DNA of 64,000 nt from DASXMT01 sp963803065 (GCA_963803065.1 CAWDKW010000002.1:248001-312000), one strand, 5' to 3'; shown: positions 9,144-18,534, numbered from the stretch's first letter. Translations and numbers: made by a program. Notes: generated from the letters alone by a model not told the origin.

Positions 9144-10331
9144 GTGACCCGCACGGCGCTGCACGCCTCCGAGTTCGCCCCCTCCCGGCCCAGCGGTTCT
9201 TTCCCTGGACTGGCCGGCGCGGCGAGCTGCGAACTCGAACGCTGGTTATCCGCCTGCGGGGCGCCGCCACGTTTGGATCTCGCCCGGAGTGGTGCCCCCG
9301 GCCTGACGACGCGCGACGTGCTCGGGTGCGCACGTCCGGCCGACTTGGACGCCTACCTCGACCTGCCGCTCGACTATGGCGCCGGTGCCGGCACGGAGCG
9401 GCTCAGACGCGCGATCGCGAACGTCGTCGGGGCCTCACCCGGAGACGTCCTCGTCACCCACGGCGCGATCGAGGGGCTGCTGCTCGCATGCGCAGCGTCG
9501 GTTGACCGGCGCCCCGCGGTTGCCGTTGCGTCGCCCGGCTACGAGGGACTCTTCCGCACGGTCGAGGCGGCAGGCGCCGTGGCGCACCCCGTGGAGGTGT
9601 GGACGCCAGGAAGCGCCTTGCTCGATCTCAGCCGACTACTAGAACTGGATCTCGGGAACTACGGCGCTGTCATGGTCAACACGCCCCACAACCCGACGGG
9701 CGCCACGGCGTCACGAGCGCAGATTGCAGAGCTGGCGGACCGGTGCGGCGCGGCAGGGACCACCTTGGTCGTCGACGAGGTGTCACTGGGCACCCTGGAC
9801 CCGCAGGCGAGCTCGGTGCTCCGGGTCGTTCCAGGGCATCCGGCTGTGGCGCAGGTGGGCGACGTGAGCAAGGCGTTCGGCCTCGGTGGGCTACGGGTGG
9901 GGTGGTGCGCGACGCCGGATCCCCGGCTCCGGAGGCGCATGGCCGCATTGCGCGACGTGACGAGCCTGGCCAACGCGGCGCCGAGCCAGCATCTCGCCGC
10001 GCTCGCCCTCGAGCACCGCGAGCGCCTGGACACCGCGGCCTCAGCAAGGGCCAACCTCGGGTGCCTGGCCGAGGCGATCGACGCCACCGCGGATTGGACC
10101 TGGGTGGCGCCGACCGACGGGCTGGTTGCCTTCCCCCGCTTCCCGTTCCGTGTGTCAGCCCGCGTGTTCGCCGAGCGCCTCCGCCATCGTTTCGGCGTGG
10201 CGGTGACGCCCGGGTCGTTCTTCGGCCATGACAGCCACCTGCGCGTGGGTCTCGGGCTCGCGTCGGAGCTCTTCGCCGAGGCCGTCGACCGCCTCGGCGA
10301 TGCCCTCGCCGGCGAGGCGATGCAGGCGTGA
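9144..10331 (+). CDS. PLP-dependent class I/II aminotransferase
   Basis: The GTG at 9144 gives 395 residues, normal for fold-type I aminotransferases. An earlier in-frame start at 9042 would run into the regulator's promoter. Motifs: VNTPHNPTGA (Asn contacting the cofactor), VVDEVSLGTLD (Asp pairing with the pyridine nitrogen) and GDVSKAFGLGGLRVGW, whose lysine forms the Schiff base. It therefore transfers an amino group, or does related PLP chemistry, on an unidentified substrate. It heads a seven-gene run in which every junction overlaps. Neighbours (molybdopterin oxidoreductase, glycosyltransferases, epimerase) suggest formation or use of an amino-sugar or amino-acid conjugate, but this is inference. 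Confidence 0.88.
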   Translation: MTRTALHASEFAPSRPSGSFPGLAGAASCELERWLSACGAPPRLDLARSGAPGLTTRDVLGCARPADLDAYLDLPLDYGAGAGTERLRRAIANVVGASPGDVLVTHGAIEGLLLACAASVDRRPAVAVASPGYEGLFRTVEAAGAVAHPVEVWTPGSALLDLSRLLELDLGNYGAVMVNTPHNPTGATASRAQIAELADRCGAAGTTLVVDEVSLGTLDPQASSVLRVVPGHPAVAQVGDVSKAFGLGGLRVGWCATPDPRLRRRMAALRDVTSLANAAPSQHLAALALEHRERLDTAASARANLGCLAEAIDATADWTWVAPTDGLVAFPRFPFRVSARVFAERLRHRFGVAVTPGSFFGHDSHLRVGLGLASELFAEAVDRLGDALAGEAMQA

Positions 10332-11728
10332 CCGACGACGCCCTCAGTCCGGAGCGGGGCGCGGCGCTTGCGGCCTCGGGCGAGCAGGGCGAGCAGGGCG
10401 AGACTGGTCGGGGCGCCGGGACGGACCGGGCGCACAGCGTCGATCGGGTGAAGACAATCGTGGCGCGGCCCCCGGGGCCGTTCCGGGCCGGGTACTGGCG
10501 GAGCCCGGTACGCGGCCCGTGGCTCACCTCCTATTTCGGATCGATCCTCCTCGTCGGCATCCCAGTGATGTTCGTCACTGGGCTCATCTCCTACGCGGCC
10601 TACGACCCGCGGCTCGCCGGGAACGATACGACCCCGGGCAAGGGCATCTTGGGCTTCTACCTCTTCAATTGGGTCTCGAGCCCTTCCTGGATCTACCGCG
10701 TGAGCCAAGGGACCCACGTCCTCCTGGGGCTGACCCTCGTCCCGATCGTGCTGGCCAAGCTGTGGTCCGTCATTCCCAAGCTCTTCGAGTGGCCGGCCTT
10801 ACGCTCGGTCGCGCACGGCCTGGAGCGCCTCAGCCTGATGCTCGTCGTCGGGGGGGCGGTGTTCGAGTTCGCCACGGGCATCGCGGACATCGAGTACTAC
10901 TACCCGTGGAAGTTCAACTTCTACGAGGCCCACTTGTACGGGGCATGGGTGTTCATCACCGGTTTCGCCGTGCACGTGTCGCTCAAGCTGCCGACGATGT
11001 GGCGCTCGCTCCGGCGCTACAGCCTGCGCGAGATCCTCTCGACGCCGCGGGCACGAACCACGCCCGAACCGGGCGAAGGGCACGGGCTGGTCGCGTCCGA
11101 GCCGGCGTCTCCGACGATCTCCCGGCGCGGCGTCCTCGGCCTGGTCGGCGGCTCGTCACTCGCCGTCTTCCTGCTGACCGCGGGCGGAACGGTCGCCGGG
11201 CTGCGGCGACTCGCACTGTTGTCGCCCCGGGCGCGCAGTCAGGGGACCGGTCCCCACCCGGCGGCGAACGACTTCGAGGTCAACCGGGTCTTCGCGGGCA
11301 CCGGGATCACGGTGGCCGACACCGGCGACGACTGGCGCCTCGTCCTGAACGGCCCGCGCACGGGGTCGCTGTCCCGCGCCGAGCTGATGGCGATGCCGCA
11401 AGCGACCGAGGTCCTCCCGATCTCCTGTGTCGAGGGATGGTCCACCGTGCAGGCCTGGACGGGAGTACGGCTCGTCGACCTCGCGCGCCTGGCGGGCGTC
11501 GACCGCGCCGTGGACGTGGAAGTGGAGTCACTCGAGAGGCCTGGGGAGCCATTCCGGTCGGCAACGCTGGCGTCGAATCAGACGGGCGATCCCAAAACAC
11601 TGCTTGCGCTGAGCGTGAACGGCGAGGACATCTCTTTGGATCACGGGTACCCGGCGCGCATGATCGTCCCCGGGGCCCCGGGCGTCCACTGCACGAAGTG
11701 GGTCTCGCAGCTGAGGTTCCTGACGTGA
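10328..11728 (+). CDS. Membrane cytochrome b fused to a molybdopterin-binding oxidoreductase domain
   Basis: The GTG overlaps the aminotransferase stop (GTGA). 466 residues. Residues 60-230 form a cytochrome b-like membrane domain with several helices and histidines suited to haem ligation (SQGTHVLLG, LYGAWVFITGFAVHVSLK). A further hydrophobic segment near 265-290 precedes an extracytoplasmic domain of the sulfite-oxidase/YedY (MsrP) type. This contains the ligand cysteine in LPISCVEGW and the closing PGAPGVHCTKWVSQLRF. Family knowledge: such domains use molybdopterin for oxygen-atom or redox chemistry on the outer face, and the cytochrome b supplies or accepts electrons. Fusing both parts in one chain resembles MsrP and MsrQ in one protein. 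Substrate unknown. Confidence 0.85.
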   Translation: MTDDALSPERGAALAASGEQGEQGETGRGAGTDRAHSVDRVKTIVARPPGPFRAGYWRSPVRGPWLTSYFGSILLVGIPVMFVTGLISYAAYDPRLAGNDTTPGKGILGFYLFNWVSSPSWIYRVSQGTHVLLGLTLVPIVLAKLWSVIPKLFEWPALRSVAHGLERLSLMLVVGGAVFEFATGIADIEYYYPWKFNFYEAHLYGAWVFITGFAVHVSLKLPTMWRSLRRYSLREILSTPRARTTPEPGEGHGLVASEPASPTISRRGVLGLVGGSSLAVFLLTAGGTVAGLRRLALLSPRARSQGTGPHPAANDFEVNRVFAGTGITVADTGDDWRLVLNGPRTGSLSRAELMAMPQATEVLPISCVEGWSTVQAWTGVRLVDLARLAGVDRAVDVEVESLERPGEPFRSATLASNQTGDPKTLLALSVNGEDISLDHGYPARMIVPGAPGVHCTKWVSQLRFLT

Positions 11729-12309
11729 CCTCCGACTCCGGGGCGGAGAGGGCGAAGGAGACGCAGGATGACTCGCGTGGACGGCCACCCGGACGCTCGT
11801 GGTTCCTCCGGATCTACGGTGCCGGCCCGGCCCACGCACTCCTGCTCACCGCCGGCTTCGCCTTCGGCGGCTACCTGCTCACGCGCATCCTCGGAGCCTC
11901 GCAACCGGTCTGGATCCTCATCTGGTTCGCCGGGGCGATCGTGCTCCACGACCTGGTGCTCCTCCCGCTGTACTCGATGCTCGACCGCGTACTCACCAGT
12001 CACCGCGGCACGGGGAAGGACGGAGTCGGACGGACTCCGTCCTGGATCAACCACGTCCGAGTGCCCGCCGTGATCTCGGGCATCCTCCTGTTGATCACGT
12101 TCCCCCTCGTGTTGCGCCTCTCGGACCACGCCTACGCGAGGGCGAGCGGGCTGCACGAGTCGGTCTACCTGGCGAGATGGCTGTTCGTCACTGTCAGCCT
12201 CTTCGCAGCGTCCGCGCTCGTCTATGGCATCCGGTGGCTGCGCGCCCGGTCGCTCCTCCGCTCAGACGAGCGACCGGACAGGCCCGATGCGCACACGGAG
12301 GCGCCATGA
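11725..12309 (+). CDS. Small polytopic membrane protein, unknown function
   Basis: The GTG at 11725 overlaps the previous stop (GTGA). 194 residues with four predicted helices: about 32-55, 60-82 (FAGAIVLHDLVLLPLYSML), 110-130 and 145-170. A basic, charged tail follows. I do not recognise the family. The HDLVLLPLY segment resembles a motif in uncharacterised actinobacterial membrane proteins. It lies between the cytochrome b/molybdopterin protein and a membrane glycosyltransferase, so it may be a subunit or assembly partner of either. Confidence 0.75.
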   Translation: MTSDSGAERAKETQDDSRGRPPGRSWFLRIYGAGPAHALLLTAGFAFGGYLLTRILGASQPVWILIWFAGAIVLHDLVLLPLYSMLDRVLTSHRGTGKDGVGRTPSWINHVRVPAVISGILLLITFPLVLRLSDHAYARASGLHESVYLARWLFVTVSLFAASALVYGIRWLRARSLLRSDERPDRPDAHTEAP

Positions 12310-13928
12310 GTGTCGTGGCCACCCCTCAGGCGAGAACGGTCCTCGAGGGGGCGGACGACCCGGGCGCGACACTCACGGAGTGGCGGGGCCGAACCGGACC
12401 ACTCCGCGCCACGCACTGGCTCGTCGGCGCCGTCCTCGTCGCCATCAGCATCGTGCCCATGGCCCGCTATCTGGACGTCGTCGTGCACCGCCTCCGCTAT
12501 CCCTACGAGCTCGAGTGGATGGAGGGGGGCTCCGTCGAAGTGGTCCATCGAGTCGTCTCGGGACAGGGGATCTACGGACCACCGTCGCTGCACTTCACGC
12601 CGTGGCCGTACACACCGCTCTACTTTTGGGTGTCAGCCGCCGTCTCCGAGGTGACCGGCATCGGGTTCTTTCCGTTACGGCTGGTCTCCTTCGTCGCATC
12701 CCTCGCGGTGCTGTGGCTACTCTACCGCTTGGTCGCCGACGAGACCGGCGACCGCGTGGCCGGCGCGGTCGCTGCCGGGATTTACGCCGCTACCTTCCGA
12801 CTGGCGGGAGCTTGGGCGGACATCGGACGGGTGGACTCGCTCTTCCTCGCCCTCACCCTCTGGGCGGTGCTCCGGGCCCGACGAGCACAAACTCGACGCG
12901 ACGGTGTGCTCGTCGGCGCGCTCTTCTTCTTGGGCTTCTTCACCAAGCAGGATGCTCTCGTCGTGGCGGTGCCCGTGCTGCTGTGGCTGGCCGTGGCCCG
13001 CCGCCGCGCCGGCCTTGCGGCCGTCGTCTCGCTGGTGGCGCTCGTCGTGACCTCGACGGTGGGGCTCGACCTGTTCACGCATGGCTGGTACCAGTACTAC
13101 GTCTTCGAGGAGCTGCGCTCGCAGGGGTGGGTCGGCACCACTCTCTCCTCCTTCTGGACCGGGGACGTCTATTCTCCGCTCGCGATCGCGGCATGGCTCG
13201 TCGCCGTCGCCGGAGTGGTCCTCGTGGCGCGGAACCGCCACCGGCTCGCAGGGCTACGGACCCGCGCCGGCTTCTGGGCCGCCACGATGGCCGGTCTGAT
13301 CGGTGCAGGGTGGATCGGGCGGCTCCACAGTGGTGGCTTCAACGACGTGCTGATGCCGGCCTACGCCGCGGTCGCCCTCTCGGTGGCCGGGGCGGTTGCC
13401 CTGCTCCGCCGGTACCCGCAGGTGGCCACCCGCGTCGTCATCTCGGCGGCGATCGCGCTGGCGCTGGCCGCCCAACTTCTCCACATCGGCTACCGTGTCG
13501 ACCGCCAGACCCCTACCCAGGCCGATGGACACGCGGGTACACACCTGATCGCCCTGATCCGCAGACTCCCCGGCCAGGTGCTGGTGTTCGACCATCCCTA
13601 TTACGGCGCCATGGCAGGCAAGGGGACGGTGGCGGACGAGGAGGCGGCGAACGACATCGAGCGCTCAGGACCGAGCGAGGCCAGGCGCCTACTGGTCCGG
13701 AGCATGCGGCACGCCCTCCTCGCGCCCGGCGTCGGCGCCGTGATCCTCGACAACACCGGGGACGAGCGCAACCTCACGAGCGAGCTCGAAGTGGGGTACC
13801 ACCTCCTGCCCGAGCGCGCCATCTCGGGAACCGCCTTCTTCCCGGTGACCGACCTGCAGCAGCGGCCGTGGCTCGTCTTCGTCCGCAACGGCACGGCGGC
13901 GGCGCCTGAGCGGAGCGTTCATGGCTGA
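12306..13928 (+). CDS. Polytopic membrane glycosyltransferase (GT-C / GT39-like)
   Basis: The ATG overlaps the previous stop (ATGA). 540 residues. A first membrane helix (about 38-60) is followed by an extracytoplasmic loop with YPYELEWMEGG, an acidic motif typical of GT-C enzymes near the first loop. About ten further helices follow, then a soluble C-terminal domain of roughly 150 residues. GT-C enzymes use polyprenyl-phosphate sugars on the outer face of the membrane. The acceptor cannot be told. Its place beside GT2 and epimerase genes suggests assembly of a cell-surface glycan or glycolipid. Confidence 0.82.
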   Translation: MSVVATPQARTVLEGADDPGATLTEWRGRTGPLRATHWLVGAVLVAISIVPMARYLDVVVHRLRYPYELEWMEGGSVEVVHRVVSGQGIYGPPSLHFTPWPYTPLYFWVSAAVSEVTGIGFFPLRLVSFVASLAVLWLLYRLVADETGDRVAGAVAAGIYAATFRLAGAWADIGRVDSLFLALTLWAVLRARRAQTRRDGVLVGALFFLGFFTKQDALVVAVPVLLWLAVARRRAGLAAVVSLVALVVTSTVGLDLFTHGWYQYYVFEELRSQGWVGTTLSSFWTGDVYSPLAIAAWLVAVAGVVLVARNRHRLAGLRTRAGFWAATMAGLIGAGWIGRLHSGGFNDVLMPAYAAVALSVAGAVALLRRYPQVATRVVISAAIALALAAQLLHIGYRVDRQTPTQADGHAGTHLIALIRRLPGQVLVFDHPYYGAMAGKGTVADEEAANDIERSGPSEARRLLVRSMRHALLAPGVGAVILDNTGDERNLTSELEVGYHLLPERAISGTAFFPVTDLQQRPWLVFVRNGTAAAPERSVHG

Positions 13929-14598
13929 TCAAGCGGCGGGCGTGGCGGCAGGGACCGACGTCGACGTGGTCCTGCCTGTGCTGAACGAGGTGGAGGCGTT
14001 GCCCTGGGTGCTCGGGCGCATGCCCAAGGGTTACCGCGCCATCGTTGTCGACAACGGCTCGACCGATGGGTCCGCCCGCATCGCCCGCCGCTACGGTGCC
14101 GAGGTCGTCGCCGAACCGCGTCCGGGCTTTGGCGCGGCGTGTTTCGCAGGCCTCGTGCGAGCCGAGCGCCCGATCGTCGCGTTCATGGACGCCGACGCCA
14201 GCCTCGATCCCCTTCAGCTACCGCTCGTGACGCGGCCGGTCGCCGCCGGTGCCGCCGACCTGGTCCTCGGGGCACGGGCGGCCGAGCCCGGCGCGTGGCC
14301 CGCCGTGCCGCGGCTGGCGAACCGCATCCTCTGCCAAGAGCTCCGCCGGCGCGGTGGTCCTCGGCTGCACGACCTCGGTCCGATGCGCGCGGCCCGACGG
14401 ACCTCGTTGCTCGCCCTCGACCTGAGGGACCGCCGGTTCGGGTGGCCGCTCGAAATGGTGCTTGCCGCCAACCGCGCCGGCTGGCGGATCGACGAGGTCG
14501 ACGTTACCTACCGGCGCCGGGTCGGCCTCTCCAAGGTCACCGGAACGGTCCGGGGTACCGCCCGCGCTGTGCGCGACATGAGCCGGGTCCTACGGTGA
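13921..14598 (+). CDS. GT2-family glycosyltransferase
   Basis: Overlaps the preceding gene by 8 bp. 225 residues with a GT-A fold: VDVVLPVLNEVEALP at residues 13-28, VVDNGSTDGS near 43, and FMDADASLD (DxD-type metal and nucleotide site) near 85. There is no membrane segment, so it is shorter than DPM1/GtrB proteins with C-terminal helices. The GLSKVTGTVRGT stretch near the end is typical of polyprenyl-phosphate sugar synthases of this group. The likely role is making a lipid-linked sugar for the neighbouring GT-C enzyme (inference from context). Confidence 0.9.
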   Translation: MADQAAGVAAGTDVDVVLPVLNEVEALPWVLGRMPKGYRAIVVDNGSTDGSARIARRYGAEVVAEPRPGFGAACFAGLVRAERPIVAFMDADASLDPLQLPLVTRPVAAGAADLVLGARAAEPGAWPAVPRLANRILCQELRRRGGPRLHDLGPMRAARRTSLLALDLRDRRFGWPLEMVLAANRAGWRIDEVDVTYRRRVGLSKVTGTVRGTARAVRDMSRVLR

Positions 14599-15230
14599 GA
14601 GCGCTGCACGTGCTTGTGCTGGCCAAGGAACCGGTGCCCGGCCGCGTGAAGACCCGTCTGTGCCCTCCGTGCAGTCACGTGGAGGCGGCTGCGTTGGCCG
14701 AGGCCGCATTGGCCGACACACTCGAGGCGGTGGTGCGTTGCGGGGCCGGCCGCCGGCTGCTGGCCCTGGAGGGTCGGCCCGGGCCGTGGCTCCCCGCCGG
14801 GTTCGAGGTCTTTTCCCAGCGCGGAACCGGGCTGGACGAACGGCTGGCCGCGGCATGGGAGCAGGCCGGGGGAGCTGGACTCCAGATCGGCATGGACACG
14901 CCTCAAGTCACCGCCGAATTGCTCGACGAATGCCTCGGGTGCCTGGAGGAGCCGGGGTGCACGGCCGCGCTCGGTCGGGCGTACGACGGCGGCTGGTGGG
15001 CCATCGGGCTGCGCCGCCCCGACCCCGCCGTCTTCCTCGGCGTGCCGATGAGCACCGGGCTCACCGGCGCCGCCCAGGAGCAGCGGCTGCGCGACCTCGG
15101 TCACGACCCGGAGCGGCTTCCCTGCCTCCGCGATGTCGATTACCTGGACGATGCGGTTACCGTCGCGTGTGAGATACCGGGGTCGCGCTTCGCTGCGACG
15201 TGCCGCAAGACCCTCGAAGCGGTGGCCTGA
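14595..15230 (+). CDS. DUF2064 / TIGR04282-type glycosyltransferase-like protein
   Basis: The GTG overlaps the GT2 stop (GTGA). 211 residues. Family hallmarks: LVLAKEPVPGRVKTRLCP at the N-terminus, GMDTPQV around residue 98 (usually G-D-S-P), LGRAYDGGWWAIGL near 126 and a closing LRDVDYLDD. The family has a nucleotidyltransferase/GT-A fold and usually sits beside a GT2 gene, as here. It has been linked by name to arsenosugar biosynthesis, but no arsenic gene is visible, so that function is not claimed. Probably a sugar-nucleotide-handling partner of the operon. Confidence 0.88.
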   Translation: MRALHVLVLAKEPVPGRVKTRLCPPCSHVEAAALAEAALADTLEAVVRCGAGRRLLALEGRPGPWLPAGFEVFSQRGTGLDERLAAAWEQAGGAGLQIGMDTPQVTAELLDECLGCLEEPGCTAALGRAYDGGWWAIGLRRPDPAVFLGVPMSTGLTGAAQEQRLRDLGHDPERLPCLRDVDYLDDAVTVACEIPGSRFAATCRKTLEAVA

Positions 15231-16295
15231 TGCGGGTGCTGGTCACCGGTGGTGCGGGCTTCGTCGGCTCTGCTGTGGTCGACCTTCTCGTGTCGCGGGG
15301 GCACCGGGTCACGGTGCTCGACAACCTCTCGCCGAGCGCCCACGCGGTCGTGCCCGACTACCTCAACCCCGACGCCGAATACCTGTGGGCCGACGTTGCC
15401 GATGCCCGGACCACGGCCCGCGCCGTGGTCGGTGTCGAAGCCGTCAGCCATCAGGCGGCGCGCGTCGGACTCGGCGTCGACTTCGGGGACGTCGTCTCCT
15501 ACGTGCAGGACAACGACTCCGCGACGGCGGTGCTTCTAAAGAGCTTGTTCGCCCAGCGCTGGGAGGGCCGTCTCGTGCTGGCTTCGAGCATGGTCGTCTA
15601 CGGCGAGGGGGCGTACGAGTGCGACCGACACGGTCGGGTGCGCCCCAGCCCGCGCCGTGCCGGTGATCTTGAGGCTGGTCAATTCGAGACCGCGCTGCGG
15701 TGTCTGCGAGAAGACCTTGCGTCCGATCGACCTCGACGAGGAGTCGCCCCTCGAGCCGCGCAGTATCTACGCCGCGACCAAGCTGCACCAGGAGCACCTC
15801 TGCGAAGCCTTCGCTCGCGAGTCAGGGTCAGCTCTGATCGCGCTGCGGTACCACAATGTCTACGGCCCACGGATGCCACAAGACACGCCCTACGCCGGAG
15901 TGGCGAGCATCTTCCGCAGCGCGTACGAGCGCGGCGAGGCGGCGACCGTGTTCGAGGACGGCGGCCAGCGGCGAGACTTCATCCACGTGGCGGATGTTGC
16001 CAGGGCCAACGCGGCCGCCCTGACTGCGCCCGATGTGGTTCAGGGCCCCTTCAACGTCGCCACCGGCGAGGTGCACACCGTGGCGGAACTGGCCCAGTCC
16101 CTCGGTGCCGCCTACGGGCCCGACTGGCCGCCGCCGAGGATCAGCGGCCACTACCGGCTGGCCGACGTGCGCCACGTCACGGCCTCGCCCGCACGTGCCC
16201 GGAGCGAGCTGGGCTTCGAGGCGTCCGTCCCCTTCGAGCGTGGCATTGCAGAATTCGCCACCGCGGATCTGCGGGTGGCGACCTCGCCGGGCTGA
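15230..16295 (+). CDS. NAD-dependent epimerase/dehydratase (extended SDR), one frameshift
   Basis: The ATG at 15230 shares one base with the previous stop (TGATG). The nucleotide-binding motif VTGGAGFVGSA is at residues 4-14. The catalytic region includes SSMVVYGEG and, in the second frame, YAATK (Tyr-x-x-x-Lys). The reading frame breaks at 15689; dropping that single A joins QFE to PRCGVCEKTLRP and on to DLDEESPLEPRS. The corrected product is about 354 residues. A CxxC pair (CGVC) sits in the insertion before the catalytic tyrosine, seen in a subset of extended SDRs. Later motifs (RYHNVYGPR, DFIHVADVA) are intact. Likely a nucleotide-sugar epimerase or dehydratase, last gene of the operon. 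Confidence 0.85.
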
Positions 16296-16468
16296 AGGGT
16301 CTCTGGCGGTACTCGGCGGCGCGGATGGTGGCGCGACGCTCACCGAGCGCCTGCGGGCCGCGTTCGCGGCCGCCGGGGCCGAGATGACCCCGCAGCAACG
16401 GGCCAAGGCATCCAGGACATCCGCGACGTCGGCCTCGTCGCCGGGTTGAGTTCTCGTCATTCGGGGCT

Positions 16469-17107
16469 CTAGATCCACCCTTTTCGAGTGGCCATGAGGG
16501 CGGCCTCGACTCGATTGCCAACGTCGAGTTTGCGAAAGATCTCCTGTGCGTGCGACTTGACTGTGTTTTGGCTGAGATGAACCCGGTCGGCGATTTCACG
16601 GTTCGAGAACCCAGCGGCGATGAGCCGGACGATCTCCAGTTGGGTGTTACTCAGGGGGATCGAAGATGGTTGGGTGGGAGCTTCATCTGTGGCCCGGAGG
16701 CGGTCGAGAACTGTGGCCGCGACGGCGGGGGAGACGGCGCCGCCCCCAGCGTGAATGGCACGGATACTCTCTTTGAGAGTAAAGCGTTCGATGTCTTTGA
16801 CTACGTAACCTTTTGCTCCCGCCTTGATGCACTCTTCGACCAGTTGCTGGTCGGAGTAGGTAGAGATCATGAGCACGGCAACGTCGGGGTGGGAAACGGT
16901 GAGGCGCCTGCATGCTTCGGCACCGCTCAGGCCCGGCAAACGCGCGTCGAGGAGTACGATATCGGGCCGCGTTTGGTTTACTAGCCGGGTGAGCTGCTCG
17001 GCGGTGCCGCTTTCGCCGACAACCTCCAAATCTGGTTCGGCCTGAAGGATCGTCTTGATTCCCTCGCGGACGATCTCGTGATCGTCAATGATGAGAACCT
17101 TGATCAT
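16469..17107 (-). CDS. NarL/LuxR-type response regulator
   Basis: 212 residues. Receiver domain: IDDHEIVREG near residue 7, phospho-acceptor aspartate in IVLLDARLPGLSG (about D54), and K in GYVVKDIE. The C-terminal LuxR helix-turn-helix is complete (LIAAGFSNREIADRVHLSQNTVKSH). It overlaps the upstream kinase gene stop by 4 bp, so the two are co-transcribed with the kinase first. No target site can be assigned; the nearby PAS/HD-GYP remnant may once have belonged to the same pathway. Confidence 0.95.
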   Translation of the reverse strand: MIKVLIIDDHEIVREGIKTILQAEPDLEVVGESGTAEQLTRLVNQTRPDIVLLDARLPGLSGAEACRRLTVSHPDVAVLMISTYSDQQLVEECIKAGAKGYVVKDIERFTLKESIRAIHAGGGAVSPAVAATVLDRLRATDEAPTQPSSIPLSNTQLEIVRLIAAGFSNREIADRVHLSQNTVKSHAQEIFRKLDVGNRVEAALMATRKGWI

Positions 17108-18354
17108 GGCTGTCGAATAGGAAGCGGGATGCTAACTCTGACCACGAGCCCGGCTTCTTCACCATTGGCGACCGAGAATCTGCCGCCGCGGTCGATTGCC
17201 ATTTGCCGAATGTGGCGGAGCCCAAAATGCAGGTAGCTGTCTTGGAAGGTGCGAAGAACGAGCTCAGGGGCTCCCACGCCATCATCTTGGATGGCGACAT
17301 CGAGTCGGTCGGCCCCATAGCGGACACTGACCAGCACCACGGCGGCGTTCGCATGCCTGTCGACGTTCTTGAGCGCTTCGTTGACCACGGCGCGCACGAC
17401 ATCGTGCAGCGCTTCTGCGGCTGGGGTCGGAGTGCCACTGACCGAGAGGTGCGCCTGCACGTCGGAGCTGCGCTCGAGATCGCGAAGGAGAGACCGAATA
17501 TCGTCGGTGATGCTTCCCTGAAGTTCCCCGCCAGTCAAGGAGAAGATCGCGCGTCGCAACTCGTCAGAGGCATCCGCAGACAGCTGGCGCAACTCTCGCA
17601 GTTCGTGAGCCAACCGGGTATCGGCAACTCCGTTGTCGAGAAGGGCGGTTAGGCGGACACCGATCATAAAGATCTCCTGGTCGAGTCGGTCGTGCAGAGC
17701 CCCGGCGATGCGTTGGCGTTCGCGGCTGACCAGGTGCGCCCTTTCGACCTCGGTGAGGCGGTCACGCAACTCCTGTAGCTCTGCGATCATCTGGCGCTGA
17801 CCCTCATATAACCGAGCGTTGTCAACCGCGACGGCAACCTGGCCGGCGAAGGTCGCTAACAACCGCTCGTCTTCCGCATCGTAATCGTCAGTCTTGTTGG
17901 CGACGCCGATCATTCCGATCACGGCCTGTCCCAGCCGCAGCGGGACACCGAGGAACTTGCGGACAGGAGGATGACCACCGGGTTGGCCGACGCTGTGCGG
18001 ATCAGCTTCGACCTCATTTGCGATATACGAGCGGTTCTCCTTGATCACGACGCCCACGACGCTGGAGCGCACTGCCATGAGATGGAACAGGTCGTAGAAG
18101 TTGGGGCTGGCATTGAAACCTCTGATCGCGGCGACATCCATCACCTCGTCGCTCACTTCGAACTCGCCGCTGGCAACAACGCCAATCTTCGCGTCGTGGA
18201 GCAGGCCGGTGAAAGCGAACTCGGAGTCGGTCAACTCGACGCAGTAGCCCAGCGCCCGGTCGTGAATCTCTGCCAGCTCACGTAGCCCGGCGATCTCAAC
18301 CGAGATCGAGTGCAACGATGCGAGTTGTTCGTGGACGTTGTCCCCGTGTGCCAC
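17104..18354 (-). CDS. GAF-domain sensor histidine kinase (NarX/DevS class)
   Basis: 416 residues with no membrane helix, so a cytoplasmic sensor. One GAF domain spans about residues 20-185 (LGVPLRLGQAVIGMIGVANK). A coiled-coil linker leads to a HisKA_3 dimerisation domain with the acceptor histidine in AGALHDRLDQEIF. The HATPase domain has an N-box VVNEALKNVDRH and the glycine box QDDGVGAP; the C-terminal lid is short. DevS-type kinases of actinobacteria sense redox state or gases through haem in GAF domains; whether haem binds here cannot be seen. Overlaps the regulator by 4 bp. Confidence 0.92.
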   Translation of the reverse strand: MAHGDNVHEQLASLHSISVEIAGLRELAEIHDRALGYCVELTDSEFAFTGLLHDAKIGVVASGEFEVSDEVMDVAAIRGFNASPNFYDLFHLMAVRSSVVGVVIKENRSYIANEVEADPHSVGQPGGHPPVRKFLGVPLRLGQAVIGMIGVANKTDDYDAEDERLLATFAGQVAVAVDNARLYEGQRQMIAELQELRDRLTEVERAHLVSRERQRIAGALHDRLDQEIFMIGVRLTALLDNGVADTRLAHELRELRQLSADASDELRRAIFSLTGGELQGSITDDIRSLLRDLERSSDVQAHLSVSGTPTPAAEALHDVVRAVVNEALKNVDRHANAAVVLVSVRYGADRLDVAIQDDGVGAPELVLRTFQDSYLHFGLRHIRQMAIDRGGRFSVANGEEAGLVVRVSIPLPIRQP

Positions 18355-18534
18355 TCAGCCTCCAGCCATCGATCCCGCACAGCCCACGCTACCTCCGCCG
18401 GGCACCGCCCCTCTCGCCCAGTTGGGCGACTAGGCCTCACCCGACTGGCAACGACCCGCCCTTGCCGCCACTCGAACGGGTGAACCTCAAATCGTCTCTT
18501 TGCAGGAGGATCGACGCCCTGCGTTTTCGCGATA

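Noticed and set aside
10228..11724. Open frame of about 500 codons upstream of the small membrane protein, same strand
   Set aside because: It overlaps the clear cytochrome b/molybdopterin gene in another frame and has arginine-rich shadow composition; only the part from 11,725 is kept.
14595..15230. Arsenosugar biosynthesis function for the DUF2064 gene
   Set aside because: The family name suggests it, but no arsenic methyltransferase or radical-SAM partner is present nearby.
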